Origin: Acidobacteriota bacterium
GTDB lineage: Bacteria; Acidobacteriota; Polarisedimenticolia; Gp22-AA2
DNA: 36,141 bases
Direction: 5' to 3'
NCBI GenBank assembly: GCA_018606725.1
Contig: JAGYID010000020.1
Coordinates: forward strand, 1-36,141
A program made the translations under genes and the position numbers. Under the pieces are notes generated by a model. That model ran no database searches and was not told the origin of the DNA. It saw nothing but the letters and a program-made list of their open reading frames with translations. Shown one piece after another: positions 25,125-36,079 of this stretch. Position 1 is the stretch's first letter. Each line of letters begins with the position of its first letter.

Positions 25125-26339
25125 ATGAGCCGGGGAACGGACGCGGCGGTCATCGTCGCCGGAGCGCGCACGCCGATGGCCGCTTACAACACGCACTTCC
25201 GCGATCTGCCGGAGACCGAGCTCGGGGCGATCGCCGGTCGCGAGGCGTTGCGCCGGGCCGGCTGCGACCCGGCGCGGGTCGACCATGCGGTGTTCGGCAA
25301 CGCCATGCAGACAAGCGCCAACGCCATCTATGGGGCGCGTCATGCGGCCCTCAAGGCGGGCTGCCCGGAGACCGTGCCGGCGCTGACCGTCAACCGGCTG
25401 TGCGGCTCCGGCCTGCAGTCGATCGTCACGGCGGCCGGGTGGATCGCGCTCGGGGAAGCGGACGTGGTGCTGGCGGGCGGCATGGAGAACATGACCCAGG
25501 CCCCCCACGTCGCGCGCGGCCTCCGGTCCGGCGTGCGCATGGGTGACGTGCGGATGGAGGACGCGCTCCTCAGCGGTCTCCTTGATACCCACTGCGGTTT
25601 CTCGATGGCGCAGACCGCGGAGAATCTCGCGATCGAGCGCGGCATCACGCGCGCCGAGGCCGACGCCTACGCCCTGCGCAGCCAGCGGGCGGCGGAGGCG
25701 GCCTATCGCGCCGGCCGCATCCAGGAAGAAATCGTCCCGGTCACGGTGCGCGACAAAGGTCGGCCGCTCGAGGTGCGCGAGGACAACCACCGGCGGCCGG
25801 ATACCTCGCTCGAGGGGCTCGCGGCCCTGCCACCGGCGTTCGGCGGCAAGGGGTTCGTGACCGCCGGCAACGCCTCGGGGATCGTCGACGGTGCAGCCGC
25901 GGTGGTGGTGGCCTCGGCCCGCGCCGCCGGGGGACTGCCGGGCAGGCCGCTCGGCCGGGTCGTGGCGCACGCCGCGGCGGGCGTGCCGCCCCGCATCATG
26001 GGGATTGGACCGGTGCCGGCGATCCGCGGCGCGCTGCAGCGCGCCGGGCTGGCCCTCCAGGAGATCGACCTGTTCGAGATCAACGAGGCGTTCGCGGCCC
26101 AGTACCTGGCGGTCGAGGCGGAGCTGAAGCTGGACCGCGACCGGGTCAATGTCAACGGGGGCGCGATCGCCCTGGGACATCCGCTCGGTGCCAGCGGCAC
26201 GCGCCTGGCGCTGACCCTGCTGCTCGAGCTGCGTCGCCGCGGCGGGCGCTACGGCGTGGCGAGCGCCTGTATCGGAGGCGGTCAGGGGATCGCTCTCGTC
26301 GTCGAAGCACACCGGGAGACGGAGCGCCCGTCCGCCTGA
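25125..26339 (+). CDS. Acetyl-CoA C-acetyltransferase (thiolase)
   Basis: Condenses two acetyl-CoA to acetoacetyl-CoA, or cleaves 3-ketoacyl-CoA in the reverse direction. The 404-residue protein has the acyl-carrying Cys93 in VNRLCGSGLQS, the NEAFA motif, His352 in GHPLGASGTR and the second catalytic Cys382 in CIGGGQG. GGAGGA at 25115-25120 fixes the ATG at 25125; the upstream open frame is antisense-like filler. It is followed by 3-hydroxybutyryl-CoA dehydrogenase and enoyl-CoA hydratase, which together make a C4 acyl-CoA module. Confidence 0.95.
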   Translation: MSRGTDAAVIVAGARTPMAAYNTHFRDLPETELGAIAGREALRRAGCDPARVDHAVFGNAMQTSANAIYGARHAALKAGCPETVPALTVNRLCGSGLQSIVTAAGWIALGEADVVLAGGMENMTQAPHVARGLRSGVRMGDVRMEDALLSGLLDTHCGFSMAQTAENLAIERGITRAEADAYALRSQRAAEAAYRAGRIQEEIVPVTVRDKGRPLEVREDNHRRPDTSLEGLAALPPAFGGKGFVTAGNASGIVDGAAAVVVASARAAGGLPGRPLGRVVAHAAAGVPPRIMGIGPVPAIRGALQRAGLALQEIDLFEINEAFAAQYLAVEAELKLDRDRVNVNGGAIALGHPLGASGTRLALTLLLELRRRGGRYGVASACIGGGQGIALVVEAHRETERPSA

Positions 26340-26371
26340 TCCCGTCCCGACCGGGACGAAGGAGCCTGCGC

Positions 26372-27268
26372 ATGCAGAAGCAGATCAAGAAGGTCGGGGT
26401 TCTCGGCTGCGGTCTCATGGGGTCGGGGATCGCCCAGGTCGCCGCGCAGTCCGGCCACCCGACCGTCGTCCTCGAAGTGTCGCGCCCGGCACTCGATGCG
26501 GGACTGAAGCGGATCGAAGCTTTTCTCGCCGGCGGCGTGGCGAAGGGAAAGGTCAAGCCGGAGGACGCGCGCGACACCCAGGCGCGCCTGAGCGGCACGC
26601 TCGAGTACGCCGACCTGGCGGAGTGCGACCTGGTGATCGAGGCGGTCGTCGAGAACCTGGCGGCCAAGCGCGAGGCGTTCGGTCGCCTCGAAGCGCGCCT
26701 GAACCCCGCCGCGATCCTCGCCAGCAATACCTCGTCGCTGTGCATCACCGAGATGGCGGGGGCGACCAGTCGGCCCGGGAAGTTCGTCGGGCTGCACTTC
26801 TTCAACCCGGTGCCGCTCATGAAGCTGGTGGAGGTGGTCCGGACCGTGCGCACCGAGCCGGGGGTCGAGGAGACGGTGCTGGCGTTCGCCCGCAGCCTGG
26901 GGAAGACGCCGGTTCGGGCCGTCGATCGGACCGGTTTCATCGTCAACCGGCTGCTGGTTCCCTACATCCTCGACGCCATCCGCGCGCTCGAGGAGGGCGT
27001 CGGAACGATCGCCGACATCGACCAGGGGATGAAGCTCGGGTGCGGCTACCCCATGGGGCCGTTCACCCTGCTCGACCTGGTCGGCATCGACACGACGTAC
27101 TTCATCGCCAACATCATGTTCGAAGAGTTTCGCGAGCCGCGCTTCGCCCCTCCGCCGCTGATGAAACGGATGGTCCTGGCCGGCTACCATGGCCGCAAGA
27201 GCGGCAGGGGCTTCTACGATTATTCGGCGGAGCCGCCGACACCGAACGACTCCTTGACCCGAGGCTGA
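26372..27268 (+). CDS. hbd: 3-hydroxybutyryl-CoA dehydrogenase
   Basis: Interconverts acetoacetyl-CoA and 3-hydroxybutyryl-CoA with NAD(P)H. The 298-residue protein has the nucleotide-binding GCGLMG at 12-17, the ASNTSSLCITEMA segment, catalytic His142 in GLHFFNPVPLMKLVEV, and the C-terminal domain with RTGFIVNRLLVPY and CGYPMGPFTLLDLVG. It is the stand-alone short type rather than a fatty-acid-oxidation fusion. GGAG lies 9 bases before the ATG. It sits between the thiolase and the hydratase. Confidence 0.95.
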   Translation: MQKQIKKVGVLGCGLMGSGIAQVAAQSGHPTVVLEVSRPALDAGLKRIEAFLAGGVAKGKVKPEDARDTQARLSGTLEYADLAECDLVIEAVVENLAAKREAFGRLEARLNPAAILASNTSSLCITEMAGATSRPGKFVGLHFFNPVPLMKLVEVVRTVRTEPGVEETVLAFARSLGKTPVRAVDRTGFIVNRLLVPYILDAIRALEEGVGTIADIDQGMKLGCGYPMGPFTLLDLVGIDTTYFIANIMFEEFREPRFAPPPLMKRMVLAGYHGRKSGRGFYDYSAEPPTPNDSLTRG

Positions 27269-27289
27269 CCGGCCGACGAGGGCGACACC

Positions 27290-28075
27290 ATGAGCGCAGG
27301 CGAGCGGGTTCTGTACGAAGCGAAGGACGGCATCGCCCGGTTGACCGTCCATCGGCCGGAGAAGCTCAACGCCCTCGACCGGAAGACCATGCAGGAGCTG
27401 GATGAGCGGATCGCCTCGGCCCGCGACGACGGCGCGGTCGGAGTCCTGATCGTCACCGGGGCGGGCGACAAGGCGTTCGTCGCGGGCGCGGACATCAACG
27501 AACTGGCGCGACAGACGCCGGTGGAGGGCGCGGCCTTCGCGCGGCTCGGGCAGGCGGTCCTCGACCGGCTGGAAACGCTCGGCAAGCCGAGCATCGCCGC
27601 CATCAACGGGTTCGCGCTGGGAGGAGGCCTGGAGCTGGCGCTGGCCTGCACGCTGCGCCTGGCCTCCGAGAACGCCCGACTGGGCCTGCCCGAGGTGACA
27701 CTGGGTATCATCCCGGGGTACGGCGGCACGCAGCGGCTGAGCCGGTTGGTGGGGCGCGGGCGGGCGCTCGAGCTGATTCTGACGGGCGAGGCGATCGACG
27801 CGCGCGAGGCGCATCGGATCGGGCTGGTGAACCGGATCCTGCCGCCGTCCGAGCTGCTGCCGGCCGCCGAAGCGCTGGCGACCATGCTGTTACGGCGCGG
27901 CCCGCTGGCTTTGCGGCACGCGCTGCAGGCCGTCCACGCCGGGCTGCAGATGACGCAGGCGGAGGGGCTAGGGCTGGAGGCGACCCTGTTCGGCATCCTC
28001 TGCTCGACGGAGGACATGCGCGAGGGGACCAGGGCGTTTCTGGAGAAGCGCCCGCCATCATACAAGGGACGCTGA
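27290..28075 (+). CDS. Enoyl-CoA hydratase / crotonase
   Basis: Adds water to crotonyl-CoA to give 3-hydroxybutyryl-CoA, or the reverse. The 261-residue crotonase-fold protein has the oxyanion-hole segment AFVAGADINEL and both catalytic glutamates: Glu115 in FALGGGLELALAC and Glu135 in LPEVTLGIIPGYGG. The C-terminal tail EGTRAFLEKRPPSYKGR is typical of short-chain hydratases. It is third in the thiolase-dehydrogenase-hydratase set and is followed 33 bases later by the Lpt genes. Confidence 0.95.
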   Translation: MSAGERVLYEAKDGIARLTVHRPEKLNALDRKTMQELDERIASARDDGAVGVLIVTGAGDKAFVAGADINELARQTPVEGAAFARLGQAVLDRLETLGKPSIAAINGFALGGGLELALACTLRLASENARLGLPEVTLGIIPGYGGTQRLSRLVGRGRALELILTGEAIDAREAHRIGLVNRILPPSELLPAAEALATMLLRRGPLALRHALQAVHAGLQMTQAEGLGLEATLFGILCSTEDMREGTRAFLEKRPPSYKGR

Positions 28076-28108
28076 GAGACGAAGTCGGCGCATGGGGAGT
28101 TCGACGAC

Positions 28109-29914
28109 GTGACCAACGAATCTCCGAAGATTCATTTCCGGGCCCTGCATGCGGTGCGGGCGCTGCGCGTCGTCGTGCTGGTCGTGCTGGCCGGCTTCAC
28201 GGTGGCGCTCATCGTCACCTATGGCCGGCGCGGTCGTCCCGAGACCGAGATCACCATGGCCCCGACGTCTCTCCCCTCCGGTGCCCAGGGACCGGTCATG
28301 GACAAGTCCGACAGCTTCGAGATCAACGGCAGCCGCGAGGGCAGACCGGCGTTCACGCTGCGCGCGGACACGGTCACCGGGTTCGCCGGGGACCGCAAGC
28401 TGCTCGAAAGGGTCCACCTCACGGTCCACGACGAATCGGGCGGGGCCATCACCATCGCGGGTCGTGAGGGGCAGTTCGATGCCGCCCGCCGGCGGGCCCA
28501 GATCGCCGGCGACGTCGCCATCACGACCGAGGATGGCCTGTCGCTGCGCACCGGCACGCTGTTCTACGACAGCGACCGGGACATGATCTTCACCGCCGAC
28601 GACATCACCTTCAACGTCGGCGCGGTCTCGGGCGAGGGGCGCGGGCTCAACTACCTGGTCGCCGAGCGGCAGATCAAGATCCCCGATCGCGTCCGGCTGC
28701 GCGTCACGACCGCGGACGGCGGCGAGGTCATCATCACGGCGGCCGACCTGGTGGCCTCGCTCCTGGCGAACACGGTGGTGTTCACCGACGACGTGCGGCT
28801 GGCGCGCGGACCGGACATCCTGCGCGGCAACTACCTGAAGCTGTTTCTCGACGAGGAGCGACGCAGGGTGACCAGCCTGCACGCCTTCGGGGACGTGGTG
28901 GCCACCATGACCCCGACCGGCGCCCCGGCCGAGGTCCGCGAGCTGCGGTCCGACAGCTTGACCGCCGGCTTCTCCGGCGATGGCGCCATCGAGCAGGCCG
29001 ATGCCTCGGGCAACTGTCGGTTCACCTCCGGCCCGTACACCTCCCGCAGTCGCACCGCCCGCTATCTGAAACCGGCCGACGTCCTCGAGCTGCGCGGTGA
29101 GCCGGTGGTGCTCAGCCAATCGGATCGGATCGGGGCGCAGGAGATCGATCTGCACCCGGACAGCCAGGTCTTGGACGCGCGCGGCGATGTCCGCACGGTG
29201 CGCCTCCCCGGGGACAAGGAGGGGAGCGCGGCGCCCGGGTTCGGCGGTCGGGCGGCCGTGTCCTTCCAGGCCGCGGCGCTGCACGCGGAGCAGTCGACCC
29301 GCCGGGCGATCTATCGCGGCGCGGCGCGCGTCTGGCAGGAGGGGAACAGCCTGCAGGCGGAGGAGATCGTCCTCGACGATGCGGCGCGCCAGCTGCAAGC
29401 GCGCGGCAGCGTCATGGGAAGGTTCACGCAACGGCCGGTGGCCGGCGCTCCGGGCGCAAGCCGGCCGATGGTCACCACCCTTCTGGCCGACAGCATGGTC
29501 TACGAGGACGCCCTGGGGGTCGGCCGCTATCGCGGCGGCGTGCGAATGAACCGGCTCGACGTGACCCTGACCGCCGATCAGATGGACGCCTGGCTCGGCG
29601 ACAGCCAGGGTGAGCGACAACTCGACAGGGTGGAGGCGCGCGGCGCGGTGGCGATCAAGCAGGCGGGGAGCTTCGGCACCGCGCGGGAGGCGGAGTACCG
29701 CGCGGTCGATGACGTTCTGGTGATGCGCGACGAGGAGGGACTGGCGCAGGTCGTCGATACCGCGACAGGCCGCACCCTGCGCGGCCGCGCGTTGACCTTC
29801 GATCTGGCGGGTGATAGGATTCTCACCGAATCCGCGCAGGGCGGCCGGACTTGGATCACCCTCACGCCGGACAGCAAGGACGTCAAGGCCGTTGACCCGA
29901 AAACTCGTCATTGA
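28109..29914 (+). CDS. LptC/LptA-type LPS transport protein (fusion)
   Basis: A 601-residue envelope protein. An N-terminal membrane helix (about 20-40, [16 protein letters not shown]) and an LptC-like beta region (residues about 60-180) are followed by further OstA/LptA-like beta-jellyroll stretches. These show the recurring pattern of [32 protein letters not shown], and [21 protein letters not shown]. It would form the periplasmic bridge that carries lipopolysaccharide from LptBFG to the outer membrane. E. coli LptC and LptA are 191 and 185 residues, so this looks like LptC fused to one or more LptA units. GTG start with GGGGAG upstream. It overlaps lptB by 23 bases. Confidence 0.85.
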   Translation: MTNESPKIHFRALHAVRALRVVVLVVLAGFTVALIVTYGRRGRPETEITMAPTSLPSGAQGPVMDKSDSFEINGSREGRPAFTLRADTVTGFAGDRKLLERVHLTVHDESGGAITIAGREGQFDAARRRAQIAGDVAITTEDGLSLRTGTLFYDSDRDMIFTADDITFNVGAVSGEGRGLNYLVAERQIKIPDRVRLRVTTADGGEVIITAADLVASLLANTVVFTDDVRLARGPDILRGNYLKLFLDEERRRVTSLHAFGDVVATMTPTGAPAEVRELRSDSLTAGFSGDGAIEQADASGNCRFTSGPYTSRSRTARYLKPADVLELRGEPVVLSQSDRIGAQEIDLHPDSQVLDARGDVRTVRLPGDKEGSAAPGFGGRAAVSFQAAALHAEQSTRRAIYRGAARVWQEGNSLQAEEIVLDDAARQLQARGSVMGRFTQRPVAGAPGASRPMVTTLLADSMVYEDALGVGRYRGGVRMNRLDVTLTADQMDAWLGDSQGERQLDRVEARGAVAIKQAGSFGTAREAEYRAVDDVLVMRDEEGLAQVVDTATGRTLRGRALTFDLAGDRILTESAQGGRTWITLTPDSKDVKAVDPKTRH

Positions 29915-30668
29915 GGGGCTGACCAAGGCGTACCGCGGCCGGACCGTCATCAGGGACATCTCTCTTCACATCCAGAGCGGCGAGGTCGTCGGACTGCTCG
30001 GTCCGAACGGTGCCGGCAAGACGACCACCTTCTATTGCGTCGTCGGGCTGGTGCAGCCGGACGCCGGGCGGATCCTGCTGGCCGGGCACGACGTGTCCCG
30101 GCTGCCCATGTATCTCCGGGCCCGCAGCGGCATCAGCTACCTGCCGCAGGAGGCATCGATCTTCCGCAAGCTGACGGTGGAGGAGAACCTGGTGGCGATC
30201 CTCGAGACGCTGGACATGCCGCGCGGAGAGATCCGTGAGCGCACCGCGGCGGTGCTCGATGAGCTCAAGATCAGCCACCTGGCCGGCAGCCCCGCCTACA
30301 ACCTCTCCGGCGGGGAACGGCGCCGGGCCGAGATCGCCCGGGCGCTGGTGATTTCGCCCTCATTCATGCTGCTGGATGAGCCGTTTTCGGGGATCGATCC
30401 GATTGCGGTTGCGGATATCCAGAAAATCATCTATCAATTGAAGGCGAAGGGAATCGGTATCTTGATGACGGATCACAACGTCCAGGAGACCCTCCGGATC
30501 ACCGACCGGGCGTACATCATCGCCGAGGGTCAGATCTTCCGGAAGGGCACCCCGGACCAGCTGGCGGCCGATCCTCAAGTGCGGGAGATCTATCTGGGGG
30601 CGAACTTCCGCCTGGTGAGCCACGAAGCGGCGGCGGTCCCGCCCGGAGGCGCCTACCCCGCCGATTGA
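29892..30668 (+). CDS. lptB: LPS export ABC transporter ATPase LptB
   Basis: LptB powers extraction of lipopolysaccharide from the inner membrane. The 258-residue ABC ATPase has Walker [11 protein letters not shown] at 37-46, the signature [13 protein letters not shown] from 138, Walker B FMLLDEP at 158-164, and the LptB-typical FSGIDPIAV and [10 protein letters not shown] segments. The start is taken as TTG at 29892, overlapping the LptC/A gene by 23 bases, because upstream codons are out of the family. lptFG are not in the window. rpoN follows after 33 bases, the usual lptB-rpoN-hpf order. Confidence 0.95.
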   Translation: MTRKLVIEGLTKAYRGRTVIRDISLHIQSGEVVGLLGPNGAGKTTTFYCVVGLVQPDAGRILLAGHDVSRLPMYLRARSGISYLPQEASIFRKLTVEENLVAILETLDMPRGEIRERTAAVLDELKISHLAGSPAYNLSGGERRRAEIARALVISPSFMLLDEPFSGIDPIAVADIQKIIYQLKAKGIGILMTDHNVQETLRITDRAYIIAEGQIFRKGTPDQLAADPQVREIYLGANFRLVSHEAAAVPPGGAYPAD

Positions 30669-30701
30669 GGGCGGCGGCGTGGCGCGAACCTCGGAGAATC
30701 G

Positions 30702-32165
30702 ATGGCGCTCGAGCAGAAACTCAATCTCCGGCTGTCCCAGCGGCTGATCATGACGCCGTCGCTGCAGCAGGCCATCAAGCTGCTGCAGATGACCAAGCTC
30801 GAGCTGCAGGAGGAGGTCACCCAGGAGCTGACCGAGAACCCGCTCCTGGAGGAGCAGCCGGAGGGGAACACCGAAAACGAGAAGGCCGACGGCGAGGAGG
30901 GCCCCGCGCCCGAGGCGCCCGAAGCGCCGGAGACCGAGGCGGCTCCCGCGGAGGAGAAGGAGCCCGACTCGTTCGACGAGATCGACTACGAGGCCTATTT
31001 TCAGGACTACATGGATTTGAGCTATCAGCCGCAGGCTCCGGCGGAGGAGATCGAGACTCCGCCCCTGGAGAACACCCTCACCCGGCCGCAGAGCCTCGCT
31101 GATCATCTTCTATGGCAGCTCGACATGACGATCGCGCCGGCCCGACAGAAGGAGATCGGCCGCGCCATCGTCGGCAACCTGGATGACGACGGCTACCTGC
31201 AGGCCTCTCTCGAGGAGATCGCCGCCATGGGCCCGTACGAGGCGGAGGAGGTCGAACGCGCCCTGCACCTGGTGCAGGAGTTCGACCCGACCGGCGTCGG
31301 GGCGCGGGACCTGAAGGAATGCCTGATGATCCAGCTGGCCTTCCATGATATGGAGGGATCGCCGGCCGAGAGCATCATCAAGGATCACATGGACCTGCTG
31401 CAGGGCCGCAAGTTTCGCGACCTGGCCCAGGCGCTCGTTTGCAGCCTCGACGAGGTGATGCACTACGTCGACACCATCCGGCACCTCGACCCGAAACCGG
31501 GCAAGAAGTACAACGCCGGCAGCAACAACTACGTCATCCCGGACGTCTACGTGCTCAAAGTGGACAAGGGATACACCATCGTGCTGAACGAGGAGGGACT
31601 GCCGCGCCTGCGCATCAGCCCCTTCTACCGCCGCATGATCGACCGCGGCAACACCGACGTGTCGCGGGAGACGCGCGAGTACGTGCGGGAGAAGTTCCGC
31701 TCCGCCTTCCGGCTGATCAAGAGCCTGGAGGAGCGGCAGCGGACCATCTACAAGGTCGCCAAGAGCATCGTCAAGCACCAGCAGGGGTTCCTCGATTTCG
31801 GTTACGAGCACCTGCGGCCGCTGATCCTCAAGGACGTGGCGGACGACATCGGCATGCACGAATCGACCGTCAGCCGCGTGGTCAACCACAAGTACATGCA
31901 CACCCCACGCGGTCTTTACGAGATGAAGTTCTTCTTCCATTCCAGCATCAGCTCCACCCAGGGCGAGGACGTCTCGTCGCTTGCCGTCAAGGAGAGGATC
32001 AAGAAGGTCGTCGGAGAGGAGGACGCGAAGCGCCCCCTGTCCGACGCCGCCATCGTGAAGATCCTGAGCGACGAGGGCCTGCGGATCGCCCGGCGCACGG
32101 TCGCCAAGTACCGCGAGGAGCTACGCATCCCCTCCTCGAACGAGCGTCGGCAGGGATTCCGCTGA
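30702..32165 (+). CDS. rpoN: RNA polymerase sigma-54 factor RpoN
   Basis: Sigma-54 recognises -24/-12 promoters that need enhancer-binding ATPases. The 487-residue protein has the glutamine- and leucine-rich region I (QKLNLRLSQRLIMTPSLQQA), an acidic region II (Glu/Ala/Pro-rich, about 50-105), the core-binding domain, the helix-turn-helix area with DIGMHESTVSRVVNHKYM, and the RpoN box ARRTVAKYRE at 463-472. GGAG precedes the ATG. No nearby bacterial enhancer-binding protein is seen in the window. Confidence 0.97.
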   Translation: MALEQKLNLRLSQRLIMTPSLQQAIKLLQMTKLELQEEVTQELTENPLLEEQPEGNTENEKADGEEGPAPEAPEAPETEAAPAEEKEPDSFDEIDYEAYFQDYMDLSYQPQAPAEEIETPPLENTLTRPQSLADHLLWQLDMTIAPARQKEIGRAIVGNLDDDGYLQASLEEIAAMGPYEAEEVERALHLVQEFDPTGVGARDLKECLMIQLAFHDMEGSPAESIIKDHMDLLQGRKFRDLAQALVCSLDEVMHYVDTIRHLDPKPGKKYNAGSNNYVIPDVYVLKVDKGYTIVLNEEGLPRLRISPFYRRMIDRGNTDVSRETREYVREKFRSAFRLIKSLEERQRTIYKVAKSIVKHQQGFLDFGYEHLRPLILKDVADDIGMHESTVSRVVNHKYMHTPRGLYEMKFFFHSSISSTQGEDVSSLAVKERIKKVVGEEDAKRPLSDAAIVKILSDEGLRIARRTVAKYREELRIPSSNERRQGFR

Positions 32166-32217
32166 GAGTTCGCAGCGCCCGCGCCCCCCGCCGGCGCGGA
32201 GCGGAGGGCACCGAAAT

Positions 32218-32775
32218 ATGAACATCCTGTTCACCGGACGGAAGGCCCACCTGACGGACGACCTGAAGGGATTCGTCGAGCAGAAGCTCGCCAAGCTCGA
32301 ACGCATCCTCCACGAGGATCCGGACGCGCACGTCATCCTGAGCCTCGAGAAGCACCGCCACCTGGCGGAGATCATCGTCAAGGCGCGCATCGGAAGCATG
32401 ACCGCCAAGGCCAACGGCGGGGACTTCCTCACCTCCGCCGGCCTGGCCGCCGATCGGGTGCTGGCGCAGGCGCGGCGGCTGCACGAGAAGATCGCCTCCA
32501 GCCGCAAGCGCGGCGCGCGGCGCTCTTCATCGCGGCGCGGCCCGGGCCGGATGCTCGCCGGGCCGGACGGCTCGGGCTCCGGGGAGGACAACGCCCGGCG
32601 GATCGTGGCGATGAACCGCGTGCCCCTCAAGCCGATGTCGATCGACGAGGCGATCCAGGAGATGGAGACGACGCGCGGTTCCTTCCTGCTGTTCCGCAAC
32701 GCCTCGTCGCAGCAGGTCTCGGTGGTGTTCCGCCGTGACGACGGCCGTTTTGGTCTCATCGAGCCGGAGGCCTGA
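32218..32775 (+). CDS. hpf: Ribosome hibernation promoting factor, long form
   Basis: Hpf binds the 30S decoding centre and, in the long form, dimerises ribosomes in stationary phase. The 185-residue protein has the N-terminal domain (MNILFTGRKAHLTDDLKGFVEQKLAKLERI), a basic linker of about 30 residues, and the C-terminal dimerisation domain (RRIVAMNRVPLKPMSIDEAI, then FLLFRNASS). The length identifies the long form. GGAGGG at 32203-32208 supports the ATG. It completes the conserved lptB-rpoN-hpf order; its stop is 2 bases before the acyl-CoA dehydrogenase GTG. Confidence 0.95.
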   Translation: MNILFTGRKAHLTDDLKGFVEQKLAKLERILHEDPDAHVILSLEKHRHLAEIIVKARIGSMTAKANGGDFLTSAGLAADRVLAQARRLHEKIASSRKRGARRSSSRRGPGRMLAGPDGSGSGEDNARRIVAMNRVPLKPMSIDEAIQEMETTRGSFLLFRNASSQQVSVVFRRDDGRFGLIEPEA

Positions 32776-32777
32776 GC

Positions 32778-33931
32778 GTGGCCTTCGACCTGACTCTGAG
32801 CCGTGACCACGAGCTGATCCGCGACAGCGTGCGGGCCTTCGCCGAGGAGGTCATCAGGCCGCGCGCCGCGGAGATCGACCGCACCCGCGAGTTCCCCGTC
32901 GACAACTGGCGGCGCTGCGCCGAGATGAATCTCACCGGCATGATGGTGCCGGAGGAGCACGGCGGCGCGGGGCTCGATGGGGTGTCCTACTCGATCGCCA
33001 TCGAGGAAATCTCGCGCGCCTGCGCCACCACCGGCGTCATCCTGTCGGTCAACAACTCCCTGTTCTGCATGCCGCTGCTGCGCTACGGCAGCGACGCGCA
33101 GAAGAAGACCTATCTCGTGCCGCACGCGCGCGGCGAGAAGATCGGCGCCTATTGTCTGACCGAAGCCGGATGCGGGTCCGACGCGGCGGCGTTGCAGACC
33201 CGGGCGGTGCGCAAGGGTGACCGGTATCTTCTGACCGGCAACAAGGTGTTCGTCACCAGCGGCGAGGCGGCCCACACGTTCCTCGTCTATGCCACCATCG
33301 ACCCGGCGCTCAAGCACAAGGGGATCTGCGCCTTCCTGGTCGAGCGCGGCTTCCCGGGGGTGGGGCTCGGCAAGCCGGAGCGCAAGATGGGGATCACCGC
33401 CTCCGGTTCGGTCGAAGTGGTATTGCAGGGCGCCGAAGTGCCGGCCGCGAACCTGCTGGGGGCGGAAGGAGACGGCTTCAAGATCGCCATGGCGACGCTC
33501 GACGGCGGCCGCATCGGCATCGCCTCGCAGGCGCTCGGCATCGGCCGCGCGGCGCTCGAGGAAGCGATCGCCTACAGCCGGGACCGGCAGGCCTTCGGAC
33601 AGCCGATCGCCTCCTTCCAGGCGATCCAGTGGAAACTGGCCGACATGGCGACGGAGATCGACGCGGCGAGGCTGCTGACCTGGCGGGCCGCCTGGTTGAA
33701 GGATCGCGGCGGCCGCGTGTCGCTCTACACTTCGATGGCGAAGCTCTACGCCAGCGAGGCGTGCATGCGGGCGGCGAAGGAGGCGATGCAGATCCACGGC
33801 GGCTACGGTTACATCAACGACTACACCGTCGAGCGGTTGTTCCGCGACGCCCGGATCACCGAAATCTACGAGGGTACCTCCGAGATCCAGCGGCTGGTGA
33901 TCGCCAAGGAGATCCTGAAGGGAGCGGAGGG

Positions 33932-33935
<4 letters not shown>
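32778..33935 (+). CDS. Acyl-CoA dehydrogenase, short-chain type
   Basis: A 385-residue FAD enzyme that oxidises short acyl-CoA to the enoyl-CoA, passing electrons to electron-transfer flavoprotein. Segments seen: [48 protein letters not shown], the [13 protein letters not shown] region and [15 protein letters not shown]. The C-terminal [13 protein letters not shown] carries the catalytic Glu365 at the position used by butyryl-CoA dehydrogenases. Its closest functional type is short-chain, but chain length is inference. The GTG start lies 2 bases after hpf, and its stop overlaps the mutase start. Confidence 0.94.
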
Positions 33936-35617
<1,682 letters not shown>

Positions 35618-35618
35618 G

Positions 35619-36026
35619 ATGGCGACGGCGCGCGTCCGCCTGCTGATCGGCAAGGTCGGGCTGGACGGCCACGACCGGGGGGCCAAGATCATCGCCCGTG
35701 CCCTGCGCGACGCCGGCTTCGAGGTGATCTACACCGGCCTGCACCAGACGCCCGAGGCGGTGGTGGCCACCGCCGTGCAGGAAGACGTTGATGGCATCGG
35801 CCTGTCGCTCCTGTCGGGCGCGCACAACACCATTTTCCCCAAGATCCTCCGCCTGCTCGCCGAGCGGGGAGCCGCCGACATCGTGGTGTTCGGCGGCGGC
35901 ATCATTCCCGACGAGGACATTCCGACCCTGCAGCAGACCGGCGTCAAGGTCCTGTTCACTCCGGGGACCACGACCTTTCAGGTTATTGACTGGGTCAAGG
36001 CGAACGTCCCGCCCCGCAAGCGCTGA
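35619..36026 (+). CDS. icmB: B12-binding small subunit of the acyl-CoA mutase
   Basis: A 135-residue cobalamin-binding domain as a separate polypeptide. The base-off motif D16-x-H18-x-x-G21 (in GKVGLDGHDRGAK) supplies the cobalt-ligating His18. The SLLSGAHNT and VVFGGGIIP segments complete the binding pocket. It partners with the large subunit one base upstream. The size matches IcmB-type proteins. It is the last gene of the long co-directional run. Confidence 0.9.
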   Translation: MATARVRLLIGKVGLDGHDRGAKIIARALRDAGFEVIYTGLHQTPEAVVATAVQEDVDGIGLSLLSGAHNTIFPKILRLLAERGAADIVVFGGGIIPDEDIPTLQQTGVKVLFTPGTTTFQVIDWVKANVPPRKR

Positions 36027-36079
36027 AGCCCCGCGCCTCGACGCGCACGAACCCCTCTCTGCCGATGGGGCGGCGGCCT

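Noticed and set aside
28058..29959. 633-codon minus-strand open frame opposite the LptC/A gene
   Set aside because: No recognisable domain. The sense frame has the membrane helix, the LptC/OstA pattern and the lptB context.
32161..32217. GC-rich potential stem (GCGCC/GGCGC) between rpoN and hpf as a terminator
   Set aside because: The stem is short with no T-run, and hpf has its own ribosome-binding site directly after. It is more likely just GC-rich spacer.
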